Shown here: piece after piece, positions 6,491-11,434 of the stretch
Position numbering within the stretch: position 1 is the first letter of the stretch
Layout of the letters: every line of letters starts with the position of its first letter
Source: Planctomycetota bacterium
GTDB lineage: Bacteria; Planctomycetota; SBBH01; JAHFOU01
Assembly: GCA_023261525.1 (NCBI GenBank)
Contig: JAHFOU010000042.1
Coordinates: forward strand, 1-11,434
DNA: 11,434 nt
Direction of reading: 5' to 3'
Position numbers and translations under genes: made by a program
Notes under the pieces: model-generated
Told to the model about the DNA's origin: nothing
Database searches by the model: none
What the model saw: only the letters and a program-made list of their open reading frames with translations

Positions 6491-7174
6491 CTATGCCTCG
6501 AGGGATCCCAGGGATTCCCCGATCGCCTCGCCCAGGGCGCCAGCCCCGGTGGAATCTCGGACGGGGTCCCGATCGCGCAAGGCCCGGTACAGCCTCTCCA
6601 GCTTCCCGCGCTCCTGCAGATGATACAGAAGATAACGGGCTTCCGCATAGTGCAGGTCTTGACCTTCGCCGTAGAATTCCGCGTCCGGAAGTGCGACCCG
6701 TCGGGCTAGGGGGAGCGCGGCCTTTGTCCGAATGGCCTCCTGAAGACGGGGAAGCCTCCGGTTGGGACGGCCATGGATCTCGCCGCCCTCGAAGGAGGAA
6801 CACTCATACAGGGAAGCCAGGCCTTCGTTGAACCAGACTGGGCAGGCGCCGAGATTTTCCCTCAGGTAGGCGTGCACGACCTCATGAATCAGGGTTCCGC
6901 TCCCAGTGCCATAGTTCATGGCCAGACAATCCCCTGAAAAAATATGTAAGGAGAGCAAGGTTTTGATCCTAAATGGGTTATGCAATACTCAACATAGCTC
7001 TTCGAGCCATGAAAGAGGCAAGGCCGAGCGGGCCCATGAAGAGGTTTCATGCCAAATTGACATGTCATAACTCCCTCCAATCGAGCCGGGAGGCACAGCC
7101 ACGCAGGACGAAAGGAACAAGGCAGCCAGGACAAGGACACGAGGTCCCACGTCCCTACTCGGGGCATTCGCCAC
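6491..7174 (-). pseudogene. Broken lipoprotein metalloprotease (HExxH, peptidase MA-like)
   Basis: From GTG 7174 a 61-residue frame encodes a lipoprotein signal: VLVLAALFLSSC, with LSSC as lipobox, then VAVPPGSIGG. It stops at TGA 6991-6989, and the same frame reopens with a zinc-metalloprotease core: GTGSGTLIHEVVHAYL (HEVVH at 6886-6872) and VWFNEGLASLYE (Glu as likely third ligand), then AEARYLLYHLQERG. I recall a family of secreted HExxH proteins with this core, preceded by an LF..SY..Y segment. That segment appears here in another frame (LFHGSKSYVEYCITHLG, about 7017-6965) and would join the core by a one-base slip at a T6 run (6942-6937). A third frame near 6480-6440 reads TVLKLREP, like the family's C-terminal end. 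The region is AT-richer than its neighbours. Decay is the best reading; sequencing error at the T6 run is possible. The start overlaps the preceding gene by 20 nt. Confidence 0.6.
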
Positions 7175-10100
7175 TACCCCAAGCCTGGATTCGAGGCTGT
7201 CCGGGCTGACGGTACGTGAGCGTGACATCGTCGAGCGCCAGGGAGTCCAGGATGGCCTTGCTCTGCAGGCCCGCCACATCCAGGTTGGGTTGGAAGACGG
7301 CGTGGAACCGAAACGGGTGCGATACGTCCCGGTCCAGCATCTGCCCGGCCGGCTGCATGAAGACACTCTGGAGGGGGCTCCCGGACCGGCATTGCAGGTA
7401 GGCTGCCCCCGAGACCTCGCAGAGCTCCAGGAGAACCCCCCCGTCTGGCGCGGGATCCCCGTCCTCCGGCGCAGCCCCGGTCGGGGAGCGGAGCCCCAGG
7501 GGAACGACCTGGGTCCAGGCCAAGCGCTTCAGCCTCACAGCCCCCAGCCAGACCGGCGCGCTGAAGTACTCCCCGGCCTTCCGCAAGGGACCGAGGGGTG
7601 TGGCGAGCCCCCCGCTCGACGGATAGAGCGACTCCTTGTAATACCGGCCGCTCTCGAAACGGCTCTGGGCAAAGGTCTCCGTAACCGTCCTCGCCGTCGC
7701 GGCTGGGCCGAAATCGTAGATGGCGAACTCATCCAGGGTCGCGTCCGGCTGGCCATGAAGGCCGAGCTGCCAGCTGGCGTTCCTGAAGTCGTTGCCCCGG
7801 GTGCCCAGGTAGAACACCGCCGGGGGCAGGACGCTGGGGTCAGGGGCCACGGTGTAGCCGTCCGGCTGGGTAAAATCGACGGGAGGACCGGTCATGCCGC
7901 CTCCGTAGGTCATGTTCGGCTTGTCCCCAAAGGCCTGCCCCCGGTCGATCAGGATCGTCGTGCCGTCGCTACCTGACGGCTCCGCCATATCCCAAAAGCA
8001 GGTCAGGAGGTACCAGTGGTGCGGCAGGGTCGTCCGCGAGGCCGGCGTGCTACGCTGCTGCTCCTTGCCGATGTCCCCGTAATAATCACTCTCCCACATG
8101 ATGGTGAACCCCTTGCAGAAGGTCTGGGACTGAACGCCGTTAACGACAATGAAGACCGCGGACGTGAGGTTCCCGGTGCTATTCTCCGTCGTGACCAAGC
8201 CGTTCGTGCGGGTGTTGTTGACATACAGGTGGCTCCGCGTGATGGACAGGTTCATCGGGTAGCGCGAGACGTCGCAGTTCGGCTTAACCCAGAAGGACAA
8301 GGTCCCCCGGGAGGGCGCCATGTTCCCCTTGGTCGCGTAGCCGGGTTGGCGGCCCTTCTCGATGTAGATGCCGTCGGGATAGAGGGTCCCGAGAGAGGAC
8401 GGGTGCCAGACCGGGTTGCTGGCCTGGGCCTGGGCCGTGTCCGTCGGGGTCGCGTTGGCCAGATCTCCGCCTCCCCCGGAATAGTCCCCCGCGAAATCGG
8501 ATTCCCAGGTGGCCAGGAACTTCATGGCGGCCGGGCCTTGGGCGTCCTCCGTCTCCAGGGTCGCCAGGCGGACCTGTCCGTCGTAGACGGCCGGATGGCC
8601 GCCGGTGGCCCAGACGGTGTGGGGCTCCGGGCCCGTCTGCAAGCTGAAGCCGTCACCCCCAAAGCTCCGGTAGCCGAAGGTCTTCCCGATCCCCCGGGAA
8701 GGCGTGATGAAGGGGGTCCGCCCGTAGAGGCGGAAGTCGGACTCGTCCCCCGCGACCTGGAGGTCCCCCAGGTTCTCCGCTACGAACTCGGACTGGCAGG
8801 TCAGGCGGATCAGGTCCTGTGGCGCGACCTCCATGCATAGCGTGCGCTCCGCGAGTCTCCGGCCCTGCCCGTCCGTCAAGCGCCCGACCGCGCAGAGCCG
8901 CCCCCCACTCCGGGGCAGCAGGTTGAACTCGGTGGAATACGCCAGGAGATCGGACTTGTCCACCAGGCGGGAGAGACTGGCGTCCGGGTTGAACTTGTTG
9001 AGGTCGCTGTTGGGGTTGAAGTTGGCCTTGAGGAGGTCCCGCTTGGCCTGCTGCTGGTAGGGGACCCCGGAGAGGGCGGAGGCGGGCACGCCGTCGCAAA
9101 GGGCATCCCACTGGGACCAGGTCCCGATCTCCGAGGTGGCGGAGAGGAGATAATCGGCCACCCGTCGTGCGTCATCGGAGGTCGCCGTCCAGTCCAGCGT
9201 GAGCCCCACCTCCCGCAGCGTGCCCACCGTGGCGAAATTGGGGATGACCTCGTTGAGATAGAGCCCCCGAAGGCCGCCCAGCAGGGCGAGGAGGGCGGGA
9301 CGCCGCGTCCTCGCCCAGGCCAGGTCCACCGGGGCCCGGCCGAGGATCTCACCCCCGAAGCGATCGAAATCGGGCGCCCGGCTCCCCGCCGTGCCGTAGC
9401 CCAGCTTGATGTCCGCCCAGGCCTGCAGCGGCGTGTTGGCAAGGGCCGCCGCCGCGTTCGGCCGGATGACCTTCTTGTCGTCCCAGGCCCTGAGGGTCAG
9501 GAAGGGGACGAAGGCGTCGAGCTTAGCCTGGCTCCCCGCCAGGGCCGTATCGCGGATCTGGTCGAAACTGCGCCAGCCCCCCGGCGGCCTCAGGCTGACC
9601 AGCTTCTCCCCATCCGTCTGGTCGACGGGAAAGCCATCGTTGCTCCCGTCCTCCCGGTCCAGAGCCTCGGCAAGGGTGCCGAGCATCCTGGTCAGGGTGA
9701 CGTTGTACCCCGCGTCTGGATCCCGGCAGTCGGGCGTGCCGTCTGCGTCGACATCCCCGGCGCCCAGGGGCCCGCCGTTCACATAGAAGCCGCCGGAGGT
9801 GACCTTCAGGCTGTAGGTGTTGGCCAGGTCGGCGGCATCGCCTGCAAGCCTCCCGGAAATCCCCCTCAGCCGCCCCTCGACCGGGGCCAGCTGGGGCAGG
9901 CCGGAGGCCGGTTCCCTCTGGAAGAAGGTCGGCCTGAGCGCCTCCCTCGCAGGACAGGCGTCAGTATCGGGCCTACTGCCAGCGGGGGTGGGGCGATAGA
10001 CCTGCCCGTCCGCCTCCGCGCCAGCGGTCACGACCCCGTCCGCGTTCCAATCCTCGCCCAGGTAGCGGCTGGCGGAGAGCTCGGGATCCTGTCCCGCTTC

Positions 10101-10310
10101 CAAGCGCGCGAGGGCGTCCTCCAGGCCGCTTCGGGCCAGGAAGGCAGCCTTCACGGCGTACCCCCGCTGCTGGGAGGCCCTTCGCTCCAGCTGGGCCATG
10201 GTCACGAACGCGACGGCGAGCAGGCACAGGACCCCCAGGACACCCACCGTAACCATCAGGACCACGCCGGCGGAGTTCCCCCGGAATACTGACGAGGGGG
10301 CAGGGGGCAT
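7155..10310 (-). CDS. Large PilX/GspK-like envelope protein with LamG-like region
   Basis: I do not recognise a named gene. The 1051-residue product starts with a short basic segment (FRGNSAG) and one hydrophobic helix (about 15-38), followed by QLERRASQQRGYAVKAAFLA and SGLEDALARLE (61-71). This is the layout of PilX/GspK-type minor pilins, which lack the usual Glu5. Two calcium-loop-like motifs follow: DWNADGVVTAGAE (87-99) and DVDADGTPDCRD (186-197). Residues about 427-446 contain KANFNPNSDLNKFNPD. Residues about 668-870 look like a LamG/concanavalin-like fold (GTLSFWVKP, HHWYLLTCFWD, ATLDEFAIYDFG). The C-terminal part ends in a beta-rich stretch with LDDVTLTY. It probably functions in the envelope or outside the cell, perhaps as a pseudopilin-linked binding protein. 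No clear ribosome binding site precedes the ATG, which lies 24 nt after the kinase stop and in the same frame as it. Confidence 0.85.
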   Translation of the reverse strand: MPPAPSSVFRGNSAGVVLMVTVGVLGVLCLLAVAFVTMAQLERRASQQRGYAVKAAFLARSGLEDALARLEAGQDPELSASRYLGEDWNADGVVTAGAEADGQVYRPTPAGSRPDTDACPAREALRPTFFQREPASGLPQLAPVEGRLRGISGRLAGDAADLANTYSLKVTSGGFYVNGGPLGAGDVDADGTPDCRDPDAGYNVTLTRMLGTLAEALDREDGSNDGFPVDQTDGEKLVSLRPPGGWRSFDQIRDTALAGSQAKLDAFVPFLTLRAWDDKKVIRPNAAAALANTPLQAWADIKLGYGTAGSRAPDFDRFGGEILGRAPVDLAWARTRRPALLALLGGLRGLYLNEVIPNFATVGTLREVGLTLDWTATSDDARRVADYLLSATSEIGTWSQWDALCDGVPASALSGVPYQQQAKRDLLKANFNPNSDLNKFNPDASLSRLVDKSDLLAYSTEFNLLPRSGGRLCAVGRLTDGQGRRLAERTLCMEVAPQDLIRLTCQSEFVAENLGDLQVAGDESDFRLYGRTPFITPSRGIGKTFGYRSFGGDGFSLQTGPEPHTVWATGGHPAVYDGQVRLATLETEDAQGPAAMKFLATWESDFAGDYSGGGGDLANATPTDTAQAQASNPVWHPSSLGTLYPDGIYIEKGRQPGYATKGNMAPSRGTLSFWVKPNCDVSRYPMNLSITRSHLYVNNTRTNGLVTTENSTGNLTSAVFIVVNGVQSQTFCKGFTIMWESDYYGDIGKEQQRSTPASRTTLPHHWYLLTCFWDMAEPSGSDGTTILIDRGQAFGDKPNMTYGGGMTGPPVDFTQPDGYTVAPDPSVLPPAVFYLGTRGNDFRNASWQLGLHGQPDATLDEFAIYDFGPAATARTVTETFAQSRFESGRYYKESLYPSSGGLATPLGPLRKAGEYFSAPVWLGAVRLKRLAWTQVVPLGLRSPTGAAPEDGDPAPDGGVLLELCEVSGAAYLQCRSGSPLQSVFMQPAGQMLDRDVSHPFRFHAVFQPNLDVAGLQSKAILDSLALDDVTLTYRQPGQPRIQAWGSGECPE

Positions 10311-10334
10311 CGATGGTGTTAGGCTATCACACCC

Positions 10335-11390
10335 CTAGGCCGACAGGAAGACCGTGAACACCGCCCCGCCCCCCTCGGCCGGGGAGAAGGAAAGACGCCC
10401 TCCCTGAGCCTCGGCCAGGGCCTTGGAGACCGAAAGTCCCAGGCCCAGCCCTTCCGGGGCGTCCGAACTCCCCCCGCGCGCGAAGGGCCTAAAGAGCCTC
10501 CCCCTCAAGGCCGCCGGCACCCCGGGACCCCGGTCCGAGACGGAAACCTCGGCTCCCCCCCCGACCGGCTTGAGTGAAAGCAGGATGCGTCGATCGGCCG
10601 CCCCCCGGGCGTGCTTCTCGGCGTTGTCGAGGAGGTTCTGGACCACCTGGGCCAGGGCGTCGCGGTCGAAACACGCGGGGAGGGCCCCCGCGGGGATCTC
10701 CAGGACCAGGGAGGCTCCGGCCGCCTCCAGGCCCGGCTTCTGCCTCTCGGCCATCTCCCGCAAGGCCGTCGCCAAGTCTCCGGTCTCGGGCCGGGCGGAG
10801 AGCCCGCCCCGCTCCAGGCGGGTGAAGCCGAGCACGTTGGAGACCACCCGCCCCAGGCGTTCGGCCTCCGCGGAGATCCGGCGGGCGTAGTCCCCGGCCC
10901 GGGCCGGATCCCCCAGGCCCTCGGCCAGCATCTCCCCATACATGCGCAGGCCGGCCAGGGGGGTCCTCAACTCATGGGCGGCGGAGGCCGCGAAGCGGGA
11001 TCTCTGCCCGGCCAGGCGCTCGGCCTGATGCACCAGGGCGACGACGCAAACCCCCGCCAGCAGGACCAGGGAGGCCCCGCCCAGGAAGCGGCGCCGGAAG
11101 GAAGCCTGGACGGCCTCGGCCCCCTTTCCCGTGTCCGGGACCGAGACGGCCACGCACCACTCGGCCCCCTCCAGGGGAAGGCGGGCTTCGGCAGGATTCC
11201 CGGGGGGGCCGGGCAGAAGCCGGGCCGGGAGTCGCGCGCCCTTCAGGAAGTCCGCCAGCCTCTCCTCAGAGACCTCGAAGCCCTGGGTGGTCTCCCCGTC
11301 CGGCGTGCTGACCGTCCTCAGGGCGAACAGCCCGGGCCCCGCCTTCGCCGTCAGGGTCTTCCAGGCGAAGGGGGTCCAGCGGATGCTCAC
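10335..11390 (-). CDS. Sensor histidine kinase, C-terminal part (N-terminal sensor missing or split off)
   Basis: This is a two-component sensor kinase that would autophosphorylate on His139 and pass the phosphate to a response regulator not seen here. From a GTG start it gives 351 residues: part of an extracytoplasmic sensor region (1-100), one membrane helix (about 103-120), a HisKA dimerisation domain with HELRTPLAGLRMYGEML (His139), and an ATPase domain with N-box QNLLDNAEKHA (251-261), G1 DRGPGVP (286-292), F-box LFRPFARG and G2 GLGLGLSVS (314-322). Catalytic boxes are complete. A matching first membrane helix is not present. An in-frame TAG lies just one codon upstream of the GTG, which lacks a good ribosome binding site, and the codons before that TAG look like the continuation of the same sensor domain. 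It may therefore be an amber-interrupted gene rather than a short kinase. Confidence 0.85.
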   Translation of the reverse strand: MSIRWTPFAWKTLTAKAGPGLFALRTVSTPDGETTQGFEVSEERLADFLKGARLPARLLPGPPGNPAEARLPLEGAEWCVAVSVPDTGKGAEAVQASFRRRFLGGASLVLLAGVCVVALVHQAERLAGQRSRFAASAAHELRTPLAGLRMYGEMLAEGLGDPARAGDYARRISAEAERLGRVVSNVLGFTRLERGGLSARPETGDLATALREMAERQKPGLEAAGASLVLEIPAGALPACFDRDALAQVVQNLLDNAEKHARGAADRRILLSLKPVGGGAEVSVSDRGPGVPAALRGRLFRPFARGGSSDAPEGLGLGLSVSKALAEAQGGRLSFSPAEGGGAVFTVFLSA

Positions 11391-11393
11391 CGC

Positions 11394-11434
11394 CTAGCCC
11401 TGCTTGTTCTCCATGTCCTGGGCCTGCCCCTTGC
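11394..11434 (-). CDS. 3' end of an upstream frame, possibly the kinase sensor region
   Basis: Twelve codons, KGQAQDMENKQG, run from the window edge to TAG (11396-11394). They are in the same frame as the kinase, with a single GCG codon between this stop and the kinase GTG. The polar Q/N/E-rich composition resembles the linker that precedes the W-P-rich segment in related planctomycete-type kinases as I remember them. It is either the end of a separate gene or the interrupted 5' part of the kinase gene. Confidence 0.45.
   Translation of the reverse strand, partial: KGQAQDMENKQG

Noticed and set aside
6989..6991. TGA as a selenocysteine codon in the metalloprotease frame
   Set aside because: No convincing SECIS-like stem-loop follows, the flanking residues are not conserved protease sequence, and a frameshifted family segment nearby points to decay instead.
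6989..11396. A variant genetic code that reads TGA or TAG as an amino acid
   Set aside because: tuf, rplK, nusG and rplL end cleanly in TAG, rplJ and secE in TGA, and rplA and rpmG in TAA, all at family-typical C-termini.

Overview
The window is GC-rich (roughly two-thirds G+C by eye) and every convincing gene lies on the minus strand, so gene order reads from the high-coordinate end to the low one. It is a bacterial chromosomal segment centred on the classic tRNA-Thr - tuf - rpmG - tRNA-Trp - secE - nusG - rplK - rplA - rplJ - rplL - rpoB transcription/translation cluster. EF-Tu carries a switch I segment (KGGTVRDEGKTVTI) and RpoB a rifampicin-cluster sequence (SQVVDQTNPL..HERRL) that I associate with Planctomycetota. 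The upstream PilX/LamG-type protein and the histidine kinase also resemble planctomycete proteins. I take Planctomycetota as the best guess (about 0.6), from remembered families rather than a search.

Layout from high to low coordinates. (1) 11434-10335: the last 12 codons of an open frame, an amber codon, then the C-terminal two-thirds of a sensor histidine kinase in the same frame. (2) 10310-7155: a 1051-residue secreted or envelope protein with a PilX/GspK-like N-terminal helix, two calcium-loop-like motifs and a LamG-like region. (3) 7174-6491: a lipoprotein metalloprotease gene (HEVVH...WFNEG) that appears broken by an in-frame TGA and at least one frameshift, in a locally AT-richer stretch. 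(4) 6460-6409: a strong sigma70-type promoter with an AT-rich upstream region and a dyad over the -35, firing into tRNA-Thr and tuf. (5) 6372-1: the cluster itself, ending inside rpoB at the window edge.

The cluster genes supply the elongation factor, ribosomal proteins L33, L11, L1, L10 and L7/L12, the SecE translocon subunit, the NusG elongation factor and the RNA polymerase beta subunit. Most junctions are tight: secE/nusG overlap by ATGA, the rpmG and rplK ribosome binding sites overlap the preceding stop codons, and rplA/rplJ are 3 nt apart. The longer gaps hold RNA structure, notably two tandem hairpins before rplL with a possible alternative pairing, and one hairpin between rpmG and tRNA-Trp.

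I did not find a clear new defence, mobile or biosynthetic system. The most interesting items are the decayed metalloprotease, the amber-split kinase, the PilX/LamG protein, the promoter dyad and the rplJ-rplL RNA structure.
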